Notes: generated from the sequence alone by a model not told the origin. A stretch of DNA of 64,000 nt from Aureobasidium sp. EXF-3400 (GCA_024195585.1 SWBL01000025.1:180757-244756); one strand, 5' to 3'; shown: positions 12,701 through 24,606, numbered from the stretch's first letter. A program made the numbers and translations.

Positions 12701-15700
12701 GAGTCTGAGCCAGTGGAAGACTCCTGGAGCATGCCATCGAAGAAAAGCAAGAAGGGCAAAAAGGGCAAGAAGGCGGTGAAAGATAATATCTGGTCCGAGA
12801 CAAAACCATCGTCTTCGTCGATCACCGCGAATGAGTACTTGAGTCTTAAAGCTCCCGCAACCGAGAGCGTAGAGCACGTCAGGAGTGGCGACATCATGGA
12901 AGCTGGAGAGCTTGAGCTCTTAAGCAATGTTGACCTCCAGACTTCGAACGGTGGGCCGCTAGCCAATCTACCCGAGGATGTACCTCAAGTCCATGAACCA
13001 GCGCCGGAGTCTATCGAGGGGGCCACTGCTTCGATAGAGTCCGACCGAACCCAGGATGTGGATGAACAATTGGCGCTGCACGAGCCCGTATTGCATGCTG
13101 AGCCTTTCACTGCAACCGCTGAAGATGAATGGGCCACGCCCCCTTCCAAAAAGAAGAAAAAGAAGGGCAAGAAAGGGAAGCAGCCACTGGCAGACTTCAT
13201 AGAGAGCATCGAAGATCCCCCTACCACACAGAATCTCGACTCACAGCCGCTAGAAACCATCACGACTATTGCGGATGCACCTATCACGCCAGATGTCTTC
13301 GAGACACCTGCAGAAAGCAGTTCGGTACAGTACTTCGCGACACCTGCTGATGAGCTTGCTGAGCAGTACTTTGTTACTCCCATGCAGGAGATCCCTGAGC
13401 AGCCTTTTGTTATCTCTGCAGATGATGCTGTAGAATTGACGTCCGCTCGAGGAAACGAAGTTGCTTCGGTATCGCAGGAACAGCTCGGACGGTCTTCTGT
13501 CACTCCGACTCAAGAGAACATACTAGATGAGCCCGCTGCTGCGAGGGACGAGTCACTGTCTGGAAAGCAGATTGATCAAACTGACACTACTGCTTCTATC
13601 ACAAATCATGAGGTGCCCGTTCCAGCGAAGTATGAAGCACCGAGTTCTGATAACTTCAAGGATGAGATGCTTGACGGTAAGACCGAATCCTCTCAGGACG
13701 AGCAGGTCGTTGGAGATGCACCACAATCGGTATTAGACCCGTCTGTCATGTGGGAAGAAGAGCTCGTCCATCCGCATTCCAAAGATGCCGAACAGGTTCA
13801 TACAGACAAATCAGAGGTGATCTCTGAATCTGTTCAAGATGACGAACCGTCCACTGAGTTGCGAGTAAGCGATCAAATTCAGTCAAACGACAACAAGCCT
13901 GACCTCACGAGCTTTGCTACTGAGCAACCTGAACCTCAGCATGCTACTGAATTCTCTGTTACCGACATCACTGATCCCGATGCTTCTGTGTTGACATCTT
14001 CCAAGAAGTCCAAGAAAGACAAGAAGAAGGCGAAGAAGGCAAAGCAGCAGGACTTTGAGTCCGAGCTGTTCCGAACAGAATCTGCGGACCAAGACTTCTC
14101 AGCACCACATGAGAAGTCAATTGAACCTTCGCTCGAGGACAGACCTGAAGCATCTGTGATGGCCGAGGATGATACCACTTTGGAACCCTCGCAGCAACCT
14201 GAAGCAGATCCTGTCATCGAAGATCAGCCAATCACCAGGAAACTCTCGAAGAAAGAGAAAAGAAAAGCAAAGAAAAGCACCACATCTGAATTTGCATCGC
14301 CTTTTGAGGAGACCCCTGAGCAAACGCCGATAGCTCAGGATGTCGCTAGCTATTTTCCCGACACTTCTGAACATGATCCAGCTCCAAAGCCAACGGAGGT
14401 AGATTTACCTGCAGAGTCGAATGTCGAGCTTGAATCTGCTCCTCTTGTTGAGCCAAAACAAACACAACATGTCGCTGAAGATCCAAAAGATGATCTGATT
14501 GTGAACGATGAGCCTCAAGAATTGAGCACCAATTCTGAGAGCCGCCTCAACGTTTACAAACGGGGACCAGAAGATATCGAGGTCGACGAGGCTCAGCGAG
14601 ATCCCAGACTTGACGCATTTACTGCTGCCCATGAGCCTCTTGTCCCGGAGGAGCCGTCATTCGAGACCGAATCAGCCCACAGCGACACTCATGTGGCTGA
14701 TATCTCCACTGCCGAGAGTGTGCCAATCAGCTCTCTATATCCACCGCATGAGACACGAATTAGCGATCAGGAGACCGCAACATTAATCTCCGACCCTGAG
14801 CCTGCAGTTGTTGAGGACCAAGCGCCGAGTGTGCTTGACCAGTTAATCCTGTCCGAGGAGCCTGCTGCGGAACCCTTAGACGAGCCGATCAAGAACGATG
14901 AAGTGTCTACGGATATGCCTATTACAGAGCTGGTGGATGAGAACGTCCCTGCAATTGGAACTCCCGTGCTTGTTGAATCGTCCGAGGAGCCTCGATTCTT
15001 AGAACAGCCTGACGAGACAATTCAAGAACCTCTGTCAAGAGAGGAGTCGGTGTTGGAGCCTAAAACGGCCCAAGAGTCCATGCAGGAGGAACAGTCTACG
15101 GCCAAGCCCGAATCTGCTTCAGTGAAGTTGTCGAAGAAAGAAAAGAGAAAGGCCAAGAAGTCAAAACAGACTGCCGCGCCCGACCTCGAAAGCCCGGAGC
15201 CAGAGGAGTCACATACTACTGAGATCGACACACCTGCGCAGATCGCGGATGAAGATCTTCTCCCGTCCACGGAAGCTCATCAAGAACCCACTGAGCTTTT
15301 GAACGAACCTTTTTCGCTACAGCCAGTCGAGGAATGGGAACTCTCTACGGCCAAGCTGTCTAAAAAGGCCAAGAAGAAGGCAAAGAAGCCGAAAGTGAAG
15401 GGAGTTGATTTTGGTGTTGAGGAAGATGACCAGTCCGCTGTTGTTCAAGAGCCGGATGAAGACCCTACCGGCTCTCTGAAGAAACACGCTCCTGGCGACC
15501 CTGTCTTCGAGCCATCTGGATCGCCTAGCATCGGATCTCAGCCTCGGGACGAACCAGAGACCGAACGAGAAGTCACTTCCGAGTCAACCAATCTCCTTGG
15601 AGAGAACGCTACTGGAGAATCGGAACTCAAGACAAGTCCTGGACACGAGGACACGGTTGGGAATGAGCCGATTTTCGAGGTCAAAGCCAAAGCTGTCGAC

Positions 15701-18700
15701 GAGTCTGAGCATTTGTCCAGTCCTCAGCCCACCAAAGAACTTCCTGCCGAGCCAGCTCTTGAGGATGGAGAAAGTTTTTCGTTCGATCATTTCTCTGCAA
15801 CGGATGCTGATGACATTCCGCCAGACTCCGGTATCAATACTGAGAACAACACCATCGAATCATCTAGAGCCACTCGAAACATCCACGACGAGGTCGCACT
15901 CACGGGTGTGCCTGATCAGAACGTAGAAGAGCTCCATGAGGCTAGCGAGCAATTTGCTACACAGGCTGTTGAGACACCAAAAGTAGAGGAAGCGGATGAC
16001 TTCTGGTCTCCGATATCGACTTCCAAGAAGAAGAACAAGAAGAGCAGGAAAGCAAAGCTTCAACAAGAGGGCACAGAGCCAGGCATGGTTGATGACAAGT
16101 CGATACCAGACCTGTCAAACGATCCTCAAGTGCCGATCACCGAGTCTATTGAGCCCTTCCAGAGCACGAACGATGAGCCAGAGCTCAATGCGACCGAGAA
16201 ATTCGCTCAGACGGCACTCGAAGAACAGCCAAGTATATCTGCTGCAGACGAGTGGGCATTGCCAACAAAACAGTCCAAGAAGGAAAAACGTAAAGCCAAG
16301 AAGCTCAAGGACTTTGAAGAGCCTATGGCGAAGGATGTTGTCGAAGACAATCCCCTCGCAGAAGACGCAATGCCAGGCGAGGTTATGGAGATTAAAGACG
16401 AGCCCGTTAGCCATGTCGTCGAACCAGAGACGGTGTTAGATCAACCAGAGCCAGTGGTCGAACCTGCTGTCAACGAGGACTGGGGCTTCTCCCGAAAGCC
16501 GTCGAAGAAAGAGAAGCGCAAAGCCAAGAAAGCAGTGCTCAATGATGAGCACCAACTCGAACCTGAGCCTGAAGAGGTCGCAGATGTTGGCGCCGAAGTA
16601 AAACCTTCGATCTCTGATGATCGAACTGCCAAACCTCTGGAAGCCGAACCGCAAGCTGACACAAGCTTACCAGAAGCGAGTCAGCCAGCTTTCGACCCTA
16701 TTGTTGCGGAGAAAGCACCTATTGAATCTGACAACCAAAACCTAGAGGCTATCGATGCTCATGACAATGAGCCTATCTCCACCACTGTCAACACATCCCA
16801 GGACATAGACCTTGTCGCCGGATTTGTGTTGGCTGGAAATCGACCGGAGCCAGTCAGCGAGACTGCTATTGACAACGATTGGGGTTTCTCCCGGAAGCCG
16901 TCGAAGAAGGAAAAGCGCAAGGCGAAGAAAACCACATTCAGTGGCGAGCAGCAGTCCGAGCCCGGGTCCTTCGAGCCTGCAAAAGTTTCCGCTAAGGTAC
17001 AGCCTACACTCCTAGGTGATCCTCTGGAGCTCGAGCAGGATATCCAAGGAAGCTCATTGGAAGAGATATTGCCAGTCTCGAATCCTACCGTGGCGACGTT
17101 TCCGGTGACTGAACCTGTCAACCATGTAGGCGAAGCTTCCAGCGCTCAGGAAATTGAGTCCACTCCTGCTCCAGTCAGCCCATCTCAGGACATAGACTTT
17201 GCAGCCACTCTGGCAGCGGGCTTACAAGACTCTGGTTTCGATCCTAGTCTTGTCATCGATGACCCCGTATTCCATCGTCGAGCATCTCCCACGAGTTTAG
17301 GCGAAGCGGATCCTGGAGAGATTACATCTACGACAACAAGAAGACCAAAGAGAAGTGGTGGTTCTAGCCGAGCTGCGAGCCCTACGCAAGACGAATCTAA
17401 AGAGCTATCTGGAGTTGAGAGTATCCAGCCCACAGAAGCATCTAGCAACGCCGACTTCTCGGATGCCTTGACAGCTGGTCTGCTCGCTTCAGGATTTGCG
17501 CCAGATGCTCTTGCGAAACTGTCCACTGCTCCTGAGGCCGCACAAGATGAGCCGGATGAGTTCTCCTTTGCAGTCCCGAAGAGAAAGAAGAAGGGCAAAA
17601 AGGGCACGCGAGCTGAGACAATAACTTCTGAGGTGCAAACGTATGCAGACGAATCCAAGTCCTACATGCAGGAGAGCGAGGCAGATCGTCCAGCAACTAC
17701 AGCAATCGGCCCTCAACATGTTCAAGGGTCCGGTGAAAATCGTGCGAGATCTGAAGTCGATGAAGAGAGCATCAACGAGCCGACCGCATTATCGCCAACG
17801 AGGTTAGCCAAACACACTTTCTTTCACACGTCCGAAGTCTCGCAATCCTTGCCGGTCCGTATTGATCACTCAGCACAGCACCTAAATCAGACCCTTCAGC
17901 CATCAGCAGATGTGTCGATGATCGAGACTTTAGTCAAAGACATTCCACGGCCAACCATGCCTGATGCGGACACGATGCTAGCTACGGAACAATCTCAACA
18001 ACCACCAGCTACTGCTCAAGTTCACAACGAGCCGGCGACGTGGTCTTTCGACAATCTGCAATCGCCTACAGTGCAGCAATTGCCGAAACTTGGTCCAGAG
18101 ATGCAAACTAGCGATCCTTTTGTTTCGGCCAGATCTATGTCGGAACAGAAAAGACAAACCGTACAAGCTGAGCCTATCTCGCCTGTGGACTCTACGACCA
18201 AAGACAGGACTTCATATCTCTTCCAGTCTCCAGTCGACCTTACTGCTTTTGACAAAGCGAAGGACCCGTCGCGAGAAGCCAACAAGAAACAGACCAGGTT
18301 TCAGGAACCCCAAAAGATATCGACCCCAGACTTTGGTGTCAAGTCACAAACACCAACGGCACCCCTGCCACCAAGTCCTTCAGAGATATCCCATATACCT
18401 CTACCACCAGTACCTTCGAGAGTTGTAACTCCCCCAGCGCCGCTTCCACCAAGTCCCTCTCGTCAGTCCGCATCATCCCCAGTCCCTTTGCCGCCAAGCC
18501 CTCATCCGGTCCAATCACCACCTTTGACCAGGAAGAAGAGTCTCTACGATGTCGGATCTCCAGGTCCAGGACACTCTATCAAAGCTGCAAGACGATCTGC
18601 AACACCACAACAATTGTTCCGAGAACAAAACGGTCCATCTCAAGTGGTAGAGATGCAAGCCGAGGAGAGAGATACTGTGGCTGACCGAGTGCCAATTTTG

Positions 18701-20576
18701 CGACCTATGAGCTCGGACTTATCAACACTGAGCAACAAAGAGCAATTTCGATCGACCAGCTCAACAAGCAATCACTCTGCTGCACCTTCCCTACGACGAA
18801 TCAATAGAAGCTTGTCAGGTGATTTGAGGGCGGCTAGCAGGACGCATGGACCACCAACAACAATCCCCATCGAACCTCCCCCCACACCGCCTTTGCAAGA
18901 CGAGGACTTCAACGGTCACGGTGCTTCCCGTCCTTTGGTCATGGCAAACATTTATGTAAGTAATCATCTTGTTTCTGAGATATAACAGATGCTAATTAGT
19001 ATTATAGGAGGGCTGGGGCGATGTCCGCAGTTCGCCGACCGTGTCTCCGACGCGACCGCCGAGCATGCGCAAACGTCAGAGCATGCGCAAACGTCAGAGC
19101 ATGCACATTCTTGACCTAGAAGCTAAACTCGACCAACTCGCTTCCGAGAATCGTTACCTACAGGATGCCATCGACCAGACCACACCATCTCATCCTTCAC
19201 TCGACGATAACGTTGGTCTTCAAGACATACTCAAAACTCGTGATTCGCAACTTCGAGAAAAGGATGCCGAGATTCAACAAATCCGATCTTTGCTTGAGCC
19301 ATTGCAACGAGAGATTGCAAAATTGACTGATGTCAACAACAATCTCTCCAAAGTCAACCGCAGCTTCACAGCCAACAACGAGATTCCTTATGCGACTTTA
19401 CAAAGCGAGCACGCACAAACTCACAAGCAGTTGCAGCAGACGAGTCAAGAGCTCGAAGGTCTCAAGAGACAACACCATGAGCTTAGTGATAACATGGAAG
19501 ACATTGTCCGACAGGAGATTGCCAACGCATTGGAAGACAAGAATGCTGAGATACGAAAGCTGCGCGAAGAGCTCGACGTGGCTAGTCAACAGATCCGTCT
19601 CCTTCAAAGTGAGATTCTTGCGTCCAAGGGCGACAATTACCTGACTACACGCGACGAGGATTACTTCGATACATCGTGTCAGAAGCTATGCCAGCATGTC
19701 CAGCAATGGGTCTTGCGCTTTTCGAAATACTCCGACAACCGCATGTGTCGCCTGACTTCAGACTTGACTGATGAAAAAATCGCCGCCAGACTCGACAATT
19801 CAATCTTGGATGGCTCTGACGTTGACAAGCTACTTGGAGACCGCATCCGCCGTCGTGACGTCTTCATGTCTGTGGTCATGACTATGATCTGGGAATACGT
19901 ATTTACAAGATACCTCTTCGGCATGGATAGAGAACAACGACAGAAACTCAAGTCCCTAGAGAAGATACTTTCCGAAGTTGGTCCTGCACGTGCAGTAGCA
20001 CAATGGAGAGCAACAACCTTGACACTTCTGTCTCGCCGACCAGCCTTTGCAACGCAACGCAATCTTGATACCGAAGCCGTGGCCCAAGAAATCTTCAGTG
20101 TGTTGTCTGCCTTGCTGCCACCCCCTGCACAACTCGAAGCACAGATTTTGTCTTCACTACGCAATGTTCTTCGTCTAGCCGTCGACCTCTCTATCGAGAT
20201 GCGCTCGCAAAAAGCAGAGTACATTATGCTACCACCCCTACAACCCGAATACGATACTCAAGGTGACTTGGTCCGCAAAGTCCACTTCAACGCCGCGTTG
20301 ATGAACGAACGCTCTGGCGACTACACCAGCAACGACGAATTAGAGCGATCTCAAGCCGTAGTCAAGATCGTGCTTTTCCCTCTAGTGGTCAAGAAAGGGG
20401 ATGACAGTGGAGAAGGTGAAGATGAGATTGTGGTTTGTCCTGCTCAGGTGCTTGTTGCAGGGTCGAAACAAGGGAAAAAAGTTGTGAGGGTGTTGAGTGG
20501 GGCTATGGATATTGATAATCCGAGAAGAAGTAATCAGAGTATTATTTCTGGGTTGGAGAGTGGGGGTATGATTTGA
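3752..20576 (+). CDS. lah: Leashin, giant Woronin-body tether (involucrin-repeat protein)
   Basis: Exon 1 is 3752..18955 (5,068 codons without an intron) and exon 2 is 19008..20576. The 52-nt intron has donor GTAAGT, a GCTAAT branch point and a TATAG acceptor. The product is about 5,590 residues. N-terminal part: Ser/Tyr/His-rich disordered, then a conserved-looking block near residues 390-435 (FVDWWKDYEDVRKMEEYTEY followed by CKYCFDP). A charged Glu/Arg/Lys helical stretch lies around 995-1130, RS/HR-rich segments around 1600-2000, and thirteen Lys-rich repeats between about 2,480 and 4,620. A PLPPSP-rich linker follows near 4,870-4,925, then a coiled coil (about 5,097-5,280) and a C-terminal folded domain (about 5,280-5,590). 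In Neurospora the locus gives separate LAH-1 and LAH-2 products. LAH-1 binds the Woronin-body membrane protein WSC, and LAH-2 sits at septa and tips. In Aspergillus one fused protein ties Woronin bodies to the septal pore. The uninterrupted frame here fits the fused form. The assignment rests on architecture, not on an alignment. Confidence 0.85.
11205..17612 (+). repeat. Thirteen-copy Lys-rich repeat array inside leashin
   Basis: The core is SKKxKKxKK or SKKEKRKAKK, often preceded 5-8 residues upstream by an acidic-Trp pair such as DEW, EDW, NDW or DSW. I see copies near nt 11208, 11539, 12716, 13122, 13984, 14236, 15121, 15331, 15997, 16249, 16478, 16877 and 17557. Spacers are about 30-300 residues of acidic, Pro/Ser/Glu-rich sequence. 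The alternation of short basic blocks with long acidic spacers is the pattern called involucrin repeat in Aspergillus annotations. Confidence 0.8.
18359..18520 (+). repeat. PLPPSP proline motifs in leashin
   Basis: The motifs PLPPSP, PLPPVP, PLPPSP and PLPPSP occur within about 55 residues, just before the coiled-coil C-terminus. They have the PxxP form bound by SH3 domains. An SH3 partner is inference. Confidence 0.7.
19062..19097 (+). repeat. Perfect 18-bp tandem duplication in leashin exon 2
   Basis: Two identical 18-mers (19062..19079 and 19080..19097, each starting agcatgcgcaaa) encode SMRKRQ twice. A partial third unit agcatgca follows. The frame is kept. It lies 54 nt after the splice acceptor, right before the coiled coil. 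Confidence 0.95.
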
Positions 20577-21014
20577 GATGTTGATGAAAGGAAGAAGGCA
20601 CGATGGAGAGTTCTTTCCTATGACTGATGTTCTTTATAATAATATTCTTATGGATCATGATTGATGGATCGTATGTGTTCTCCCCGCGTGCAAAACTTTG
20701 TAACGCGTGTAGCTGTAAGAATGCATAATACTCTCGAGAAATAGGATTGTATCCATGGAGAAGCAATATATTGTAGACTCTCTTTGGACAAAGGTCGGAC
20801 ATTGAGCTTATTGTGCCTTTTGATAGTGAGGACATTGCTCTAGGTTTACGTGGGACAAGCGTATCACCATGAGGAGGAGAGTACTACGAGAACAAATGAT
20901 TCATCAGAAGTACACCTGAATGTTCATACAGTAACCGAAATGATCGTCTTGAGATGTTGACATCACATTCGATTTCTTCGATGCTCATCCACGCTGAATT
21001 TCTATACCCCCTAT
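20577..21014. other. Convergent intergenic stretch (leashin / Prp2 3' ends)
   Basis: A 438-bp gap between two convergent genes. It is AT-richer than its surroundings (for example tataataatattc near 20635) and probably holds both poly(A) regions. No gene is seen. Confidence 0.6.
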
Positions 21015-24000
21015 CTACAGCCTACTCTCAGCAGCACCCTGTCCCTTAGGCATTTTCCTATCCACACCTAGCGCTTCCACATCCTTACTCTTATAATAAT
21101 GCGGCGCAACCTCTGAAAGCCATTCCGGCTGCAATGGGAAACAAGATCTCATAAACTCCTTGCTCGTCAACACCAATTCATGGTACACACACCATTTCGG
21201 GCGATTGCCGGTAGCAGCAAGCACTGAAGACGGATGTAACCAAGTAGTCTGGTTATTCTTGACAGTGCGGTAACTATCACCTCCCCTCTGTATCCTTGCT
21301 GCATTGGGGAAGAAACCTGCAGTTAGTGCTTTGAGGATTGGAGGGATGTTGGTGGCGCCACAAGAGGAGATGGTTACTTCAACTCTATCACACAGTTTTG
21401 CTAATTGATCGCGCACGTCTCTAGCGCGAGTGAGACTGCGTTGTTGTAGGAAGTTTTCTTTGGCCCAGACTTGAGAGAATTCGCTGTCGACCCATTGGTT
21501 CCAGATATTCAGGTATGTTAGATGATCGCCGCCGTCTTTGATTGTGAAGCGTTCGCGAGTGGTATCTGCTTGTGTTTTCTTATCCTTGGGGCGATAGAAG
21601 AGGGCTGATGCTTCGCCTAGCATGGATACGATGGATAGGACTTCTTCCACACAACCTTCTTTATCAGCAGCGAGGATTGCTTTTGCCAATAGAGGGTCGG
21701 TAGGGAATTCAGCCATTTGACGCCCCACACGGGTGAGTTCGCCTTTATCGTTTAGTGCACCCAGAGCGTAGAGTTGTTCCAAAGAGCGAATCAACATATC
21801 AGGGGATGGAGGATCCAAAAATTCGAAATTGAGCAGGTCGTTGATGCCGAGGGATTTTAGAAGTAGGACTACACTTGTCAAATTCGTGCGTTGAATTTCT
21901 GGGGTGGTTGATTCGGGGAGGTCGTTGTAGAAGGCCCATTTCGTGTAGAGACGGAAACATTTTCCTGGGCCTGTGCGTCCTGCTCTACCTGCTCTTTGGT
22001 TTGCAGAAGCTCGAGAGATGGGGACGGCGACCAGACTTTCCATGTTTGTTGCTGGAGTATATCTGTTTTCTTTTACATAGCCAGGATCAATGACATAGAC
22101 GATATTGTCGATTGTTAAACTGGTTTCTGCGATATTGGTTGCCAAAACGACTTTGCGGACTTTAGGGGGTGTGGGTTCGAAGATGCGGTTTTGCATGTCG
22201 GTGGGTAGGTTTGCGTAGATAGGGCAGATCATTAGTTCCCCTGCTGCGGCACCGAGTTTGCGAGCGGTTTCCATGAGAGACTCGTTTGCTTGCTCGATCT
22301 CGTCTTGGCCGGTCAAGAAGACTAGGATATCACCGGGCATGGGTTGGGATAGATGGATTTGGAAGACTGTGGTGATGGCGGCGGAGAGGTAGTTGGCTTC
22401 CGGTTGCATGCTGTAGTTCATTTCGACGTCGAAAGTCCTTCCAGGAATGTTCATGATCGGGGCATCGTCGAAGTAGGATGAGAACTTTTGTGCATCAAGA
22501 GTGGCAGAGGAGATGAGAATCTTAAGATCTGGTCTTCCGCGCGCAATGTCCTTGATAAGACCAAACAGAATATCAGTGTGCAGTGTACGTTCGTGCGCCT
22601 CATCAATCATCAAGGCAGAGTACTTGCCGAGATCTGGCTCTGTCAAGAACTCGCGCAGCAACATACCATCGGTCATGTACTTGAGTATGGTCTTGTCGCT
22701 TGTTGCGTCCTCGAATCGAATAGAGTAACCGACCTCGTTACCAACCTTGACGCCCATCTCTTCTGCCACACGAGTAGCGACTGACATGGCAGCAACTCTA
22801 CGAGGTTGTGTACATCCTACCATCTTGCCGTCCTTGGTCATACCGTGTTCATGAAGATATTGTGGCAATTGTGTAGTCTTTCCTGAACCAGTCTCTCCGA
22901 CAACGATCAAGACTTGATATTTGTCGACTGCAGCCAGAAACTCGTTACGGTATGTGTACACTGGCAAAGTCTTTCGCTTTTCTTCGATGGTTTTTGCTTT
23001 CCTCTCGGCGGCGACGAGTTGTTGAGCAAGTTGGCGTTCCTCCTGCGTCTGTTGCTGCATGCTACCAGACATGACACGGTCGGTCATCCATTGAATCTGC
23101 TGATCCTGGTCAAACACATATTCGTAGTCGGCTTCGTTCACACGCTCAGAGACCTGGATTTGAGCTTTGGTCTTGGCGAGCTGTTCGTTCTCCCATTCTT
23201 CATGTTCGGTGATGAAGCGTTCTCTTCCATACTCATCACGGTCGACATGGCGGCTGTTCAACGCATCTGACTTGGCCTTTCGACTCATCTTGCCCTTTTC
23301 TGTAATGTAGTCATCAGGCAAGGCGTAGCCCTCAAGATGGTCGTCGATACGCAGACGTTCCTCAGCAATCTCCAAAGTCCTCTTGTTCTTCTCAAATTCG
23401 GCCTTCTCCTGGGCGGTGAGTAGTGGATTCTCACGAAGTTCCATCTGTTCCTCGGCGACTTGCTTGCGCAGTAAGGCGAGCTCCTGGGCTTCTCTCTTCT
23501 TGAGATATTCCTGACGAGAGCGTAATCTGATATCCTCGAGTTGTGCCTTTCTCTGTTTGGGGTCATCGGCCAGGGCGCGTCGGGAGGCGGAATCATGCTT
23601 GGAGCGGTCCTCAACAATCTTCTTGGTGCCACGTTCATCTCTCTCTTTTAGACGCTTTTCAAACGCAATACGCTCTTTGCGATCACGCTCTTCTTCGTCT
23701 TCTTCGGGTGATGCAGAACGACGGCGGGGAGAGGCGGAACCGTCGTCCAGTCTTACACGTTTCGAGGCCGATGGACGTGGTCTCTTTTCTTCCTCCTCTT
23801 CCTCCTCGTACTCTTCATCTCCCCAGCGGTCGTCAAAGTCGCCATTGTCTCGTTGGCGCAAACGTTTTGTATGGCGATCGTGGCGGTCATGTCGGTCTGA
23901 GCGATCCTTCTTTTCCTCTGTGCGATCGCGACGACGAGTAGATGGTGGCGGGGCAGAAACAGGTGGTTCGTCTTCAACGTTCATGTCCAGCAGAGCATAG

Positions 24001-24263
24001 CGCTTCTTGGAGTCCTTGGTCGAGGCATCCTTAGGTCGTGATGATGCAGAAGACTTGTCGGACTTTGGTAGACGAGCGAAGAGTTGATGACTGAAAGTGC
24101 GCAAGTCCTTATCATCGGCATCGATCATAGTCTGGAGTTTGTTGTGAAGCTGGTCTGGATTCTTGACGGTGCTGGCGGTTTGGTGGACAAAGTCGACAAT
24201 CATGCCCTCGGAGCCGCCCACCAGCGTAATCAAATTATCCGAGATGAATGTCCGTACGTCCAT
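21015..24263 (-). CDS. PRP2: Spliceosomal DEAH-box ATPase Prp2 / DHX16
   Basis: A single exon coding for about 1,082 residues. Start: the ATG at 24263 gives MDVRTFISDNL in a strong context (CACCATGG); an ATG seven codons upstream is also in frame but weaker. Residues 1-75 form the helical N-terminal domain typical of DHX16. Residues 80-240 are Arg/Asp/Glu-rich and probably disordered. The helicase core shows all superfamily-2 motifs: GETGSGKTTQ (about 453), TQPRRVAA, DEAH (about 553), SATLD (about 586), FLTGQDEIEQ, TNIAETSLTID and QRAGRAGRTGPG (about 754). HA2/ratchet and OB-fold domains follow. Prp2 remodels the activated spliceosome before the first catalytic step. Close relatives Prp22 and Prp16 have different N-termini (S1 domain in Prp22), which favours Prp2/DHX16. 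It is divergent from the CFT2 homologue. Confidence 0.9.
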   Translation of the reverse strand: MDVRTFISDNLITLVGGSEGMIVDFVHQTASTVKNPDQLHNKLQTMIDADDKDLRTFSHQLFARLPKSDKSSASSRPKDASTKDSKKRYALLDMNVEDEPPVSAPPPSTRRRDRTEEKKDRSDRHDRHDRHTKRLRQRDNGDFDDRWGDEEYEEEEEEEKRPRPSASKRVRLDDGSASPRRRSASPEEDEEERDRKERIAFEKRLKERDERGTKKIVEDRSKHDSASRRALADDPKQRKAQLEDIRLRSRQEYLKKREAQELALLRKQVAEEQMELRENPLLTAQEKAEFEKNKRTLEIAEERLRIDDHLEGYALPDDYITEKGKMSRKAKSDALNSRHVDRDEYGRERFITEHEEWENEQLAKTKAQIQVSERVNEADYEYVFDQDQQIQWMTDRVMSGSMQQQTQEERQLAQQLVAAERKAKTIEEKRKTLPVYTYRNEFLAAVDKYQVLIVVGETGSGKTTQLPQYLHEHGMTKDGKMVGCTQPRRVAAMSVATRVAEEMGVKVGNEVGYSIRFEDATSDKTILKYMTDGMLLREFLTEPDLGKYSALMIDEAHERTLHTDILFGLIKDIARGRPDLKILISSATLDAQKFSSYFDDAPIMNIPGRTFDVEMNYSMQPEANYLSAAITTVFQIHLSQPMPGDILVFLTGQDEIEQANESLMETARKLGAAAGELMICPIYANLPTDMQNRIFEPTPPKVRKVVLATNIAETSLTIDNIVYVIDPGYVKENRYTPATNMESLVAVPISRASANQRAGRAGRTGPGKCFRLYTKWAFYNDLPESTTPEIQRTNLTSVVLLLKSLGINDLLNFEFLDPPSPDMLIRSLEQLYALGALNDKGELTRVGRQMAEFPTDPLLAKAILAADKEGCVEEVLSIVSMLGEASALFYRPKDKKTQADTTRERFTIKDGGDHLTYLNIWNQWVDSEFSQVWAKENFLQQRSLTRARDVRDQLAKLCDRVEVTISSCGATNIPPILKALTAGFFPNAARIQRGGDSYRTVKNNQTTWLHPSSVLAATGNRPKWCVYHELVLTSKEFMRSCFPLQPEWLSEVAPHYYKSKDVEALGVDRKMPKGQGAAESRL

Positions 24264-24606
24264 GGTGAAAGATATCAGGACCAAGATCCAGTCGAGGACT
24301 GGTTATGGCGCAAGAAGAGAGATGTTTCGGGCAAGAAGCTGGTATAGATTCACGAATCCCGCCAAGCGTGCGTCACTGGACTATTAACTTATCAAATATA
24401 CATCAAAAGACATTCGTCGCTAGACTGATAGTTCGGTTAGTGTGCATTGCAAGCAGGACATCGTTTCAACCAACGATAAGAGAGCAAAAGGTGATTGAGT
24501 TACTGTTGGACAAACACCACCTTGATCGGTGCCAAGACAGGGCATACCAAAGGTCCAAGGCGTTGCTTCCATCTCAAGACGCGACCATCTCATTTGTGCA
24601 CCAGCC
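24264..24606. promoter_or_regulatory. Divergent promoter region, PRP2 / CFT2
   Basis: Only 343 bp separate the two start codons on opposite strands, so both leaders and promoters must lie here. No TATA box stands out, in line with housekeeping genes. Both products act on pre-mRNA. Confidence 0.5.

Noticed and set aside
4634..18521. Many antisense open frames of 60-190 codons within leashin
   Set aside because: They are shadows of the repetitive, strongly biased leashin frame; none has a recognisable domain.
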